Below, piece by piece: positions 1 to 7,473 of a stretch of DNA of 34,854 nucleotides. The DNA is from Proteobacteria bacterium UBA2133 (GTDB taxonomy: Bacteria; Pseudomonadota; Gammaproteobacteria; Arenicellales; UBA868), in assembly GCA_002327725.1 (NCBI GenBank), contig DCXP01000086.1, positions 1 to 34,854 on the forward strand. The letters run 5' to 3'. The translations under genes and the position numbers were made by a program. Each line of letters begins with the position of its first letter. The first letter of the stretch is position 1. The notes under the pieces were generated by a model. That model worked only from the letters and a program-made list of their open reading frames with translations, ran no database searches and was not told the origin of the DNA.

Positions 1-414
1 CGGCATCTGCACACCGGAATCAGACGCATCACCTATTTCCTTCTGCAGCACGCCAAACATAGCCTGACAACTACCTGAACAGGTTGCACCCATTCCGACG
101 ATGGCATCTGTAGTAGAAGCGGTTTTGCGCAGGATTGCGATATTCTGGTCCTTCTTACAGGCGCTGTCTTCGTAGCTGACAACCTCAAGCGGCGCCGAAC
201 TGCCGTCACCGAGTTTGACACCGCCTGCAGCGTTGATCTGTGCTATGGCAGATCGAAGAGCGGCTTCGGAATTCACGCCGAATGACTTAAGTGGGCCAGA
301 CTTAGCACCCCATCCGAGTACCTTTACCGAACGGTCGCCAGCACTTGCCGCCAGCGGCATCGCCACGGTGACGGCAAGTACGGCTGTGCTGGCTAATCTT
401 ATAAATCTCTTCAT
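1..414 (-). CDS. ABC-type periplasmic substrate-binding protein, N-terminal part (cut by window edge)
   Basis: 138 codons are open from an ATG at 414 to the left edge. The start MKRFIRLASTAVLAV, a hydrophobic core and AASAG form a typical Sec signal peptide with cleavage near residue 25. The mature part (SVKVLGWGAKSGPLKSFG, then AAGGVKLGDG) resembles the first lobe of the Peripla_BP_6 / LivK-like family that feeds branched-chain-amino-acid-type ABC importers. AGAAGAGGAAC lies just upstream of 414; an in-frame ATG eight codons earlier would spoil the signal peptide, so 414 was chosen. Three cysteines near ATCSGSCQ suggest a disulfide in the periplasm. The ligand cannot be read from the sequence. 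It lies downstream of the ccr-like gene and the exported 153-residue protein on the same strand and may be cotranscribed. Confidence 0.8.
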   Translation of the reverse strand, partial: MKRFIRLASTAVLAVTVAMPLAASAGDRSVKVLGWGAKSGPLKSFGVNSEAALRSAIAQINAAGGVKLGDGSSAPLEVVSYEDSACKKDQNIAILRKTASTTDAIVGMGATCSGSCQAMFGVLQKEIGDASDSGVQMP

Positions 415-498
415 CTTTTCTGTTCCTCTTCTAATCATGGTGTCCCTCCAACTAAGTGTGTAATGCGTAACTCACAGCGTTCAACAGCAGAAGCACAA

Positions 499-960
499 TC
501 AGTCGTACTGATCTGCATCTTTCTCGCCATGTTTGTGTGACATCTTCATTTCCTCATCAACAACCGTCGAAATATTCGACCCTTCCTTGCCAAAAAACAA
601 CTTCTTCACAATACGATCCCTTTCAGGCTTGGTTAAATCAATTACCAGTACCCATTCCCCATACATCTCAAGTCCAAGTCGTGCGCGATACATCCCCATA
701 TGATGATGCTGCGCCAGTACCGGCTCGACATTGTGGACGCCGGCCATAGATGGCATATCGGCACTGACCGAGAATTCACCATCTAACACAGGGGCACCAG
801 TCGCCTTCTCGGTCAGCGTAATCATACAGTCATAGACCAGTTTCTCGTCGGTAGCCTGACAATCAACCATTGCCATTTTCTTTCCCGCGATTGCCGTCGC
901 CGGGAGCACGTAAAGCACCAGGAAAGTGATCGCCCCGATTGCCGCTCTTCTTTGCATCAC
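499..960 (-). CDS. Small exported FixH/YtkA-like domain protein
   Basis: 153 residues with a signal peptide (MMQRRAAIGAITFLVLYVLPATAIAG). The rest is one Ig-like fold domain resembling the YtkA/FixH family: a short Cys-containing start (VDCQ...YDCMI), the strand pair with VLDGEFSVSADMPSM, and a GEWVLVIDL strand. A histidine and methionine patch (VLAQHHHMGMYRARL) and a C-terminal MKMSHKHGEKD tail could bind copper or another soft metal; that is inference. It sits 36 bp after the ccr-like gene and 84 bp before the binding-protein gene on the same strand, so the three may form one transcript. The family is often near copper or cytochrome oxidase genes, but none is in view, so the role stays open. 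Confidence 0.6.
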   Translation of the reverse strand: MMQRRAAIGAITFLVLYVLPATAIAGKKMAMVDCQATDEKLVYDCMITLTEKATGAPVLDGEFSVSADMPSMAGVHNVEPVLAQHHHMGMYRARLGLEMYGEWVLVIDLTKPERDRIVKKLFFGKEGSNISTVVDEEMKMSHKHGEKDADQYD

Positions 961-996
961 GTCGCAAACCGGCCCCTAGGTCTGGTAGCCACCGCG

Positions 997-2265
997 TCAA
1001 TGCGAACCCAGGCCAGGTTCAGTTGCATTCACTAAACATGCCATATTCCCATAGGGGTGTGCATTGTCATGCATGATTTGATGAGCGTGGCCGATCTCAT
1101 CAAAACTGAAGGTGCCTGAAAGGCACGGATCTACCTCGCCCGACACAAGCAACCCGTTAACTGCTGCGGCCTGTTCATCGTTCGCCAGGTGACTGCCCTG
1201 GAAACGTTTTTGCATCATCCAGTGGTAACGAAGGTCCAAGGTTACTGTGTAGCCAGTGGTGCCTGCGCAAATGACCACCATGCCGCCTATATCGGCAACG
1301 AAACAAGACGTTGGCAGGGTCGCTTCTCCGGGGTGCTCAAACACAATTTTCGGGCTCTTGCGCTCACCAACCGCATCCCATATTGCTTTGCCGAATGCTC
1401 TTGCACCTTGCATCCACTCACCCCAGTCTGGGCTGTTGGTATCGGGCATAGGGCCCCAATGGTCAAAATCATTGCGGTTAATGCAGCCGACCGCGCCATG
1501 ATCGAGACAAAACTGACGTTTGTCTTCATCGGAGATCACAGCCACTGGCTTGCCGCCAAAGGCGGTAACGATCTGCAACGCCATTGAACCGAGCCCGCCC
1601 GCAGCACCCCAGACAAGTACCACATCGCCCTCTTCTACGACATTTGGCGGCCAACCCATGAGCATGCGGTAAGCCGTGGATGCGCAAAGCATGTAGCAGG
1701 CAGCCGCCTCCCAGGTCAAATGCCTGGGCTTGGACTGACACTGGTGCGACTGCGCTTTGGTAAATTGGCAATAGCCCCCGTAATTGGTCTGATACCCCCA
1801 GATACGTGTTGATGGCGCAAGCATTGGGTCTTTTCCCGCGAGCACCCATGGGTCATCCGGCTCCCACCATCCCGAATGAATGACCACTTCGTCACCCACT
1901 TTCACATTATCGACCTCAGCGCCAATGGCCCAGACTATCCCGGCACAATCGCTGCCACCGGCGTGAAAAGTTTCAGGCTCACCCTTCTTCTGGCGATCCT
2001 TGATAACGTCTACTGGAAACCCAAGCGCTGCCCAGACATTGTTGTAGTTAATGCCGGTTGCCATTGTGTAAACGAGCACCTCTTTTGAACCAATTTCCGG
2101 GACATCAATTACTTCACGCTGCCAAGCAGTTTCAGGTTGCCCAAATCGATCCTGGCGAACGCAAAACGCGTGCATTTTCTTAGGAACAACGCCCATCGGT
2201 GGCGGGTCGCCAAGATCGTAAATATCCCGGACCGGTGCGGTACCGGCCCCACTATTTGCTTCCAT
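997..2265 (-). CDS. ccr: Crotonyl-CoA carboxylase/reductase family protein
   Basis: 422 residues, the size of the family (about 430). Members reductively carboxylate crotonyl-CoA to ethylmalonyl-CoA with NADPH and CO2 in the ethylmalonyl-CoA pathway, or reduce/carboxylate related enoyl-CoAs. Seen: the GINYNNVWAALG block near residue 71, RIWGYQTNYGG near 154, the nucleotide-binding WGAAGGLGS near 219, FEHPGEATLPTS near 309, ICAGTTGY near 332 and QKRFQGSH near 352. These are hallmarks of the medium-chain dehydrogenase branch that includes Ccr. Many Ccr proteins, as I recall, have WGYET where this one has WGYQT, so carboxylation may be altered. AAAGGAG lies five bases before the ATG. It is divergent from the GntR gene at 2511, which is its likely regulator. 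Confidence 0.85.
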   Translation of the reverse strand: MEANSGAGTAPVRDIYDLGDPPPMGVVPKKMHAFCVRQDRFGQPETAWQREVIDVPEIGSKEVLVYTMATGINYNNVWAALGFPVDVIKDRQKKGEPETFHAGGSDCAGIVWAIGAEVDNVKVGDEVVIHSGWWEPDDPWVLAGKDPMLAPSTRIWGYQTNYGGYCQFTKAQSHQCQSKPRHLTWEAAACYMLCASTAYRMLMGWPPNVVEEGDVVLVWGAAGGLGSMALQIVTAFGGKPVAVISDEDKRQFCLDHGAVGCINRNDFDHWGPMPDTNSPDWGEWMQGARAFGKAIWDAVGERKSPKIVFEHPGEATLPTSCFVADIGGMVVICAGTTGYTVTLDLRYHWMMQKRFQGSHLANDEQAAAVNGLLVSGEVDPCLSGTFSFDEIGHAHQIMHDNAHPYGNMACLVNATEPGLGSH

Positions 2266-2356
2266 CGAATCTCCTTTAGCTAAAACCTACGAAAACGGTA
2301 GGGATTAACAATTATTCTTTAGCCCGCTTTCGATGGACTTTATTTTGAGATATAAT

Positions 2357-2371
2357 ATTTGTCAAGCAAAT
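2357..2371. promoter_or_regulatory. Inverted repeat ATTTG-N5-CAAAT, candidate GntR operator
   Basis: A perfect 5-bp dyad with a 5-bp spacer in the AT-rich region between the divergent ccr-like and gntR genes. It is short and could be chance in AT-rich DNA; the location is what supports it. Confidence 0.35.
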
Positions 2372-2374
2372 TGA

Positions 2375-2394
2375 TTAAATATTAAAATATTTAA
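2375..2394. promoter_or_regulatory. Perfect 20-bp palindrome in the ccr/gntR divergent promoter region
   Basis: Two 9-bp arms (TTAAATATT and its exact complement) separated by AA. It lies 110 bp from the ccr start and 117 bp from the gntR start, where an operator controlling both would sit. All bases are A or T, so chance and DNA-bending roles are alternatives. Confidence 0.45.
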
Positions 2395-2510
2395 AATAGC
2401 CCTGTCAGGCGGCTTTCGATTCAGATATTGAACGGTAAAAACCTCTCCCGCTGATGCCTGGATGACACAGCAGCGCGAAAAAGTTTAGGTAAATAGGAGC
2501 CTTAATCCAA

Positions 2511-3254
2511 ATGACAGTCAGGTACGAACCACTCGTCACAGAAAGTTTGGCAAAACAAGTTGCTGAAAGGATTCGCGGGTCAATCACTGACGGTCGGCTC
2601 AAGGCCGATGATCAGCTACCCACTGAAGAAGAACTGGCCCAGCAGTTTCAGGTATCCCGGCCAACCATACGTGAGGCGCTCAAACGACTCGCGGCTCAAA
2701 GCCTTATTCGCTCACGGCGAGGTCCATCCGGGGGCACTTTTGTCAATCGCCCAAGCCAGGAAGAAGTCCGGTCAAACCTGACAACAGCTACCGCGCTACT
2801 GGTCAGCCTCGGTGAATTTTCCATTCCCGAAATTCTCGAAGCACGGCAAGATCTCGAGTTAGTCTGTGTCAGACATGCAGCCCAACGTCGGGAAGAGTCA
2901 GAACTCGCTGTGATGCGCGCGGAAATCCAAACTCAGGAAATGTCGACCGTATCTGATATCGATTTTTGTGCTTCTGATGTCCGATTCCATCGTGCTATCG
3001 CTGATGCAAGCCATAACCCTGTGCTCCAGTTTGCGATGTTCACGGTGATTGAAGCACTTCAACCAATCGAAAACATGGTGGTATTTCATGTGCGTCAACG
3101 TGACATGATCGTTAAGCAGCATAAGAAGATTCTCACCGCATTGCGCGAGCGCAAAGCGGCCGCCGCAGCACAGGCGGTTACTGAGCAGATGGAGTATCTG
3201 CGTGCACGTTTTGACGAAGCTCACGAACTGAGGCGTCAGCGTATTTCCGCCTAG
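2511..3254 (+). CDS. FadR-type GntR transcriptional regulator
   Basis: 247 residues. The N-terminal winged helix-turn-helix (about residues 10-75) shows VAERIRGSITDGRL, LPTEEELAQQFQVSRPTIREAL and RRGPSGGTFV, the classic GntR signature. The C-terminal half is an FCD ligand-binding domain with the metal-type residues in DIDFCASDVRFHRAIADAS and a later QHKKIL. Such proteins usually repress a divergent catabolic operon and release DNA when a small acid or acyl ligand binds. The gene is divergent from the ccr-like gene across 245 bp and convergent with the TPP decarboxylase genes. An AGGAG sits about 11 bases before the ATG. The ligand is not known; the neighbourhood suggests a carboxylate, sulfonate or acyl-CoA. 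Confidence 0.9.
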   Translation: MTVRYEPLVTESLAKQVAERIRGSITDGRLKADDQLPTEEELAQQFQVSRPTIREALKRLAAQSLIRSRRGPSGGTFVNRPSQEEVRSNLTTATALLVSLGEFSIPEILEARQDLELVCVRHAAQRREESELAVMRAEIQTQEMSTVSDIDFCASDVRFHRAIADASHNPVLQFAMFTVIEALQPIENMVVFHVRQRDMIVKQHKKILTALRERKAAAAAQAVTEQMEYLRARFDEAHELRRQRISA

Positions 3255-3539
3255 GACGAAAAGTATCATTCGCTCGGTTAGATGTGACGAAAGAAAATAC
3301 CGGGTTCTCTATTGTCGGAACGCAAGCGCTTGGTCTCGCCGAGCGCCGCATTGCCCTGCTGCACGGGAATCTTAAGGGCTTAGTCCGGATCTGGCCGGCA
3401 GTTGGCACCCCCCGACCCGGAATTCAAACTCACCCCGAATCAACCAAGAGATTTCAGTCACTTCGAATATGGCGACATCAAAACTGTTGAGATATGCCGC
3501 TATTTCGGGCTCCCTTTTTAAGCCCCAATTGATTCACCT

Positions 3540-4157
3540 CTAGATCTCAGATTCGTTGCTGCGCCCGTATGAGCCCTGGGTTTGTCCGAGCTTATTAATC
3601 GCGTCGCGAAACCGGTTCATAGCCGTCGCGCCATCAAACGAATGGGGAAAAACGAGCGGCGAGGGCCCGCACACGATTTTAAGATTAATAAAGGCCGGCC
3701 CCTTTGCTGTCCAGACCTGGTCACAAACTGCGTCCAAAGCCTCTTCAGAGGTCGCAGTACAGGTTTGTGAGAAACCGCAGGCTTTGGCCACTGCCTCCAG
3801 ATCCGTCGGCCCAGCGGTTGCGGTGGACTGGCCACCCGTTTCACCATAGGACTCGTTATCAAGCGAGACGATCGCCAAATTCGCCGGGGCCTTATTGGCT
3901 ATTGTTGCCAGGATGCCCAGGCTCATTAATAGCTCTCCGTCTCCGGCGAACAAGACCACCCGTTTATTCGGCTCGGCCATTGCAAGGCCCAATGCAAACG
4001 GCGCAGCCTGACCCATAGCCCCAATAAAGCCAAAGTGAAGCGGGTTGTCGCCGGTTGATGCGATATCCCAGGTTGGACTGCCCAGACTCGATACCGTCAA
4101 TGCATTGTCCGGACGGTGCCTCAGAAGACGATCAACCAATGTGCGGCGCTCGAGCAT
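3540..4157 (-). CDS. TPP-dependent decarboxylase beta subunit, sulfopyruvate decarboxylase (ComE)-like
   Basis: 205 residues, close to ComE-type subunits. It carries the TPP pyrophosphate/Mg site: AGDGELLMSLG at residues 71-81 followed 26 residues later by LDNESYGETGGQ. ComDE decarboxylates 3-sulfopyruvate to sulfoacetaldehyde; split phosphonopyruvate decarboxylases look alike, so the substrate is either sulfopyruvate, phosphonopyruvate or a related 2-oxo acid. An upstream in-frame start would add 28 Cys- and Arg-rich residues that overlap the alpha gene; ATG 4157 has AAGGAAGG nine bases before it and leaves a 4-bp gap after the alpha stop codon, so it was preferred. The tail GQTQGSYGRSNESEI is not a family feature. 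Confidence 0.8.
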   Translation of the reverse strand: MLERRTLVDRLLRHRPDNALTVSSLGSPTWDIASTGDNPLHFGFIGAMGQAAPFALGLAMAEPNKRVVLFAGDGELLMSLGILATIANKAPANLAIVSLDNESYGETGGQSTATAGPTDLEAVAKACGFSQTCTATSEEALDAVCDQVWTAKGPAFINLKIVCGPSPLVFPHSFDGATAMNRFRDAINKLGQTQGSYGRSNESEI

Positions 4158-4161
4158 GCTC

Positions 4162-4686
4162 TCAACCTTCCTTAAACTGTTTCGCACCCAGCATCTGCTG
4201 GGACAGCAACACTGCTGCTGAGCGGCGCGTGGTGAACGCAAAATCCCCTGCGGCGTCGACCGTCTCAGCCACGTGCTGTTCTTCCGTAGCGCGGAAGACC
4301 TCTACATGCATAGCTTCAAACACCTTCGGGGTGGCGAGGCCCATTGGAATCTGCCAGGGAACAAATTCCTCCCACTCGCCACGCATAGACACAATCGTGA
4401 GAAAAGGAATTCGGCAAATCTCAGGCAGGGCCAATGCGTTGATGCAGTTACCGACACCACTGGATTGCATCAATAACACGCCGTTACGCCCGCCGGCCCA
4501 GGCCCCGCACAGCAGTCCGACCCCCTCTTCCTCGCTCGTCAAGGTGACAACGTCAATCTGATCGTGTCCTTCAGCCAAGCGGATCAATGCGGCATGGCCT
4601 GCATCAGGCACATGGGCCACCAGGTCTACATTCTGGGAAAGCAGTACGCCAATAATTGCTTGTGGCCAATCACAGGAAATACTCAA
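4162..4686 (-). CDS. TPP-dependent decarboxylase alpha subunit, sulfopyruvate decarboxylase (ComD)-like
   Basis: 174 residues, matching ComD-type alpha subunits. This is the pyrimidine-binding half of a split TPP enzyme: TLTSEEEGVGLLCGAWAGG (catalytic Glu around residue 54) and LLMQSSGVGNCINAL are diagnostic. Together with the beta gene 4 bp downstream it would make an alpha/beta decarboxylase for sulfopyruvate or phosphonopyruvate. The start is a TTG at 4686, chosen because GAGGAA lies seven bases upstream and the length then fits the family; a TTG at 4737 in the same frame is an alternative that adds 17 basic residues. The gene abuts the left end of the tRNA-linked island, so its promoter lies in or next to the repeat at 4815-4857. 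Confidence 0.75.
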   Translation of the reverse strand: MSISCDWPQAIIGVLLSQNVDLVAHVPDAGHAALIRLAEGHDQIDVVTLTSEEEGVGLLCGAWAGGRNGVLLMQSSGVGNCINALALPEICRIPFLTIVSMRGEWEEFVPWQIPMGLATPKVFEAMHVEVFRATEEQHVAETVDAAGDFAFTTRRSAAVLLSQQMLGAKQFKEG

Positions 4687-4814
4687 AGTCTCATTCCTCG
4701 TTGCTGGGGCGTATCTGGCGTTTCTGGTGTAACTCAAGATTACCCATCCAGCATGCCATAATCGCCGATACTGACATGCTGAGCCTAATCCTTTTAGGCC
4801 GAGATAAATGAAAA

Positions 4815-4857
4815 GGCCGGGGGACCAGGATTCGAACCAGGGTTGGCGGAGTCAGAG
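4815..4857 (-). repeat. Decayed copy of the 3' half of tRNA-Gln(CTG): candidate att site, left end of island
   Basis: This stretch matches 15657-15699 in the intact tRNA-Gln gene over 43 bp with two mismatches and in the same orientation. It runs from the anticodon loop to the 3' end of the tRNA. One mismatch breaks the T-stem pairing and another disturbs the acceptor stem, so it is not a working tRNA. Beyond the anticodon-loop end (4858 onward) the sequences diverge at once. Integrases that use tRNA genes leave exactly this kind of partial copy. Confidence 0.8.
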
Positions 4858-4914
4858 GGTGCTGCTTCATCAATAACGCCTATATAACTGTGGGGATAGA
4901 TCCGAGGCCTCTGA

Positions 4915-5073
4915 TCAAACAGGCCAGCGGGCGGCGCCCGGGCTTCTGGCTAACACGGTGGGCGCGGTGGTTTCGACTTTGTCCTTCAGATGCTCGAGAA
5001 TCCGTTTGATAACGGCTGGGGCTTTATCAAGTTCGTGATTCAGTTGCTGCGGGAGGTCATGCGCCTCAAACAT
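4915..5073 (-). CDS. Small ORF of 52 residues after the mttB-like gene, unknown function
   Basis: Starts with MFEAHDLPQQLNHELDKAPA and ends AARWPV. The ATG at 5073 is six bases beyond the mttB-like stop codon, and the AAGGA directly after that stop is placed to serve as its ribosome site. The middle (VIKRILEHLKDKVET) would form a charged helix. No family is recognised. It ends about 58 bp inside the att-like repeat, so it could be a whole small protein, or the start of a longer gene cut off at the island end. Judged on the ribosome site and coupling only. Confidence 0.4.
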   Translation of the reverse strand: MFEAHDLPQQLNHELDKAPAVIKRILEHLKDKVETTAPTVLARSPGAARWPV

Positions 5074-5079
5074 TGATCC

Positions 5080-6570
5080 TTAACGAAAGCGCGCCAACAC
5101 GGTCCGGGCGGTTTCCATGACGTGTTCGGCCGGGGCCTTGGGCGGGGGTGCTTTGCGGCGCTCGGCCAGGTCGGCTTCGATCCTTTGAAACAGATCCTGA
5201 TCCTGTAACCCACCATTGCTGAGCGGGATGTTCGGACCCAGGTAGCGCGAATTCCAAACCTGCGTGCGGCAATTGTCGACCGTGTGCTGTTCGGCCAGAA
5301 ACTGCCCTTTGGGGCCAAGTTTTCGCATCAGATCGGTGCCGATCTGATCATCGCTGACGGTCATGCCTTCCCACATTTTACGCAGCATTCCGGCCTGATC
5401 GTCACTGAACAACAGCGCGGTTTCTGAGAAAGTCAGGCCCTGATCCAGGGAGCCAAGATAGTCACAGGTCGCCGGGCGGTGATAAAACATGTTCATGGTG
5501 CTCGCCGAAATTTCCCAGACGGCGTCCTGGTTGAAACGGCGCGCAACGCTACCCCCACCCGAAGCCGTCAGCGATGGGAATCCAAGAGAACGGCGCACCT
5601 GAGCCGCAGCCATGTCGGCCATCGACATTTGCGTAAAACTGCCGATTGCACCGGTAGCCGGCTCCATGAAAAAGACATCGCAACCCCCCATGCAAAAACT
5701 GCCTTCTCCCGCCAGCTGGCCAAGGACAATAGCGGCAAAATCAGTCATCAGACAGTGGGCTAAACATCCCGCAAGCGTGATCGGGGCCGATGCCCCGCCA
5801 ATCGCCAGTGTGCCCACGCTCACGGGAATGCCCGCACGCACTGCAGCGAGAATCTGGTCGATATGGATCTGGGCAAACTGCACGGGCAGTGGAGTCACGA
5901 GATGCAGGAAATATGGCTTCTCCTTAAGAGCCTGAGCGCTGCCCCTGAGCGCGGTGGCGATCTCAATCACAGCTTCCAGAGACACCGGGGATTCACACAG
6001 ATATTCAAGCGGTTTAGTGGTGTTCTCCATCATGCAGACAAATTCGTCGATCTCACCGAAAAGATTCGACTCAGCAACGTTTTTGACCGAAATGCAGACC
6101 GCATCTATGTTGGGCAAACCATCTGAGAGGCGGGTGATTTCAGCCAGATCTTCTCGGGTTGAAGGGCGCGGCTCACCCGTTTTCTGATCATAAACTGCGA
6201 TGCAGGTCATGCCGGGCATGAACTGGGTGTGCTCACGATCAATCGTGATCGAGTTTTTCCCGTTGCGGTCAAAAAGCGTTGTCTGCCGACTGGTGGTTTC
6301 CAGCGCGCTTCGGGTTACGGCTTCAGGGATTTTGACAACGCCGTCTGTGCCCACGTCACAGCCTGCATTCCGTAGCAGATCGTCTGCCTCGGTACCTGGC
6401 TCAAACACGATGCCTGAGCTGGCCATAAGGGCAATCGCGGTGTCGATGATTCTGGTCACCTCAGCGTTGCTCATGAACCCATAGGGGGGCGTTGGCCCGG
6501 CATGGCGCCCGCGATCTCTGGGCGCGGTAATGGAGCGATTCTTTTTTTTGCGAAGCTTTGCGCGGCGCAT
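5080..6570 (-). CDS. MttB superfamily (trimethylamine methyltransferase-like) protein, non-pyrrolysine
   Basis: 496 residues, the length of MttB proteins. The family moves a methyl group from a quaternary or tertiary amine (trimethylamine, glycine betaine, carnitine, proline betaine) to a corrinoid protein. Seen: a very basic start (MRRAKLRKKKNRS) like other members, then VFEPGTEADDLLRNAGCDV, a TIM-barrel with FMPGMTCIAVYD, SVGTLAIGGASAPITLAG, GEGSFCMGGCDVFF, ASGGGSVARRFNQDAVWE and the C-terminal LGPKGQFLAEQHTVDN. The frame is open without an amber codon, so it is not the pyrrolysine enzyme. No corrinoid protein gene is near. It follows the sulfotransferase-like gene by 102 bp. No good ribosome site precedes the ATG at 6570, so the exact start is uncertain. 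Substrate unknown. Confidence 0.88.
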   Translation of the reverse strand: MRRAKLRKKKNRSITAPRDRGRHAGPTPPYGFMSNAEVTRIIDTAIALMASSGIVFEPGTEADDLLRNAGCDVGTDGVVKIPEAVTRSALETTSRQTTLFDRNGKNSITIDREHTQFMPGMTCIAVYDQKTGEPRPSTREDLAEITRLSDGLPNIDAVCISVKNVAESNLFGEIDEFVCMMENTTKPLEYLCESPVSLEAVIEIATALRGSAQALKEKPYFLHLVTPLPVQFAQIHIDQILAAVRAGIPVSVGTLAIGGASAPITLAGCLAHCLMTDFAAIVLGQLAGEGSFCMGGCDVFFMEPATGAIGSFTQMSMADMAAAQVRRSLGFPSLTASGGGSVARRFNQDAVWEISASTMNMFYHRPATCDYLGSLDQGLTFSETALLFSDDQAGMLRKMWEGMTVSDDQIGTDLMRKLGPKGQFLAEQHTVDNCRTQVWNSRYLGPNIPLSNGGLQDQDLFQRIEADLAERRKAPPPKAPAEHVMETARTVLARFR

Positions 6571-6672
6571 TGGTCGAATTAGTCGGAACAGCGCCCTTTT
6601 TGCTCGGGCTCAACAGTGGTTCGAACGGTTAAAGGTGCGCTGGAAATGATCAACGTATTGGCCTGAATCGGG

Positions 6673-7410
6673 CTATTGAATCCTGAGGCGCTGCTCATAG
6701 AGTTCCTGGTAGTAGGGTAAACAATATTGGTACGCTCGTTTCAGATGTTCATGGTCGTCAATCTTGGCATAATCGTTTTCTTTCCGCTCTTTGAATCCCT
6801 CACTGGATTGGGTGTAATCATGCCAACCCCCTCCCCACTGAATAATTTCGGGTTGCACCCCCGGGCTCCATTTCATCGCATCCTCGATGAAAGGTATATC
6901 CACAGCCTGACAATAGGCCTTAACAGTGGTTTGGGGTCTTTGTACTAGGTCATCCGAATCGATTAAGACAGGTGCTTGTTGGGTCAGTGCCTTCACGGTT
7001 TCCAGGATCTGAGTCAGTGCGGCATATCCAGTTTCTTCCAAGCTAAAGTCAGGCCAGTTATGGAACAGGGAGGGAAGCATCTTTGCGGGATGCCTGATCA
7101 GGAAGCTGCTCTCAAAGTGAGATAAGAATTTTTCATTAGCGGCAGGCATGACCTGATAACTCAAATCCTTGAGAAAGACGGGCTGCTGTTCTCGTTCCTT
7201 TTTCAACCTCTCCAAAACAACACCAAAATTGTACTGTGAGTCAGGCTCGATATCGGGATAACGGGTTGTATCACGACGTTCCTCACTGAAGTAATAAGAT
7301 TTCCCAAAGGGCTCGTCATGGACTGAATGGTCTCCTCGTTGTCGCATCATTCGTTCAAATGCCGTGGAAGCAGACCTGGGAACTGCCCATAGCGCTAGTA
7401 TCTTTTCCAT
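6673..7410 (-). CDS. Sulfotransferase-like P-loop protein
   Basis: 245 residues from ATG 7410, which has AAAGGA ten bases upstream; a longer frame to 7470 lacks this. The 5'-phosphosulfate-binding loop is WAVPRSASTAFERMM right at the N-terminus and the 3'-phosphate-binding segment is LIRHPAKMLPSLFHNW near the middle. This is the sulfotransferase subgroup also found fused to branched-chain aminotransferase-like proteins in plants. Members are presumed to transfer sulfate from PAPS to a small acceptor but few have a proven substrate. It lies between the XRE-cupin regulator and an MttB-like gene on the same strand, inside the island, which suggests the acceptor or product belongs to the same pathway. 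Confidence 0.75.
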   Translation of the reverse strand: MEKILALWAVPRSASTAFERMMRQRGDHSVHDEPFGKSYYFSEERRDTTRYPDIEPDSQYNFGVVLERLKKEREQQPVFLKDLSYQVMPAANEKFLSHFESSFLIRHPAKMLPSLFHNWPDFSLEETGYAALTQILETVKALTQQAPVLIDSDDLVQRPQTTVKAYCQAVDIPFIEDAMKWSPGVQPEIIQWGGGWHDYTQSSEGFKERKENDYAKIDDHEHLKRAYQYCLPYYQELYEQRLRIQ

Positions 7411-7473
7411 GGTTTGGCATCCTTTGTTGGAGTTGTTTATTAAATATTGATATCGCCCTATCAAGATCAAGAC

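Noticed and set aside
3284..3490. 68-codon plus-strand frame after the GntR gene
   Set aside because: GTG start without a convincing ribosome site, composition unlike a protein, and it lies between convergent genes.
3507..3525. Hairpin GGGCT-N9-AGCCC after the TPP beta gene
   Set aside because: Only five pairs with a nine-base loop and no T run; too weak to call a terminator.
5080..6570. Pyrrolysine-containing trimethylamine methyltransferase
   Set aside because: The frame is open without an in-frame TAG and no pyl genes are visible.
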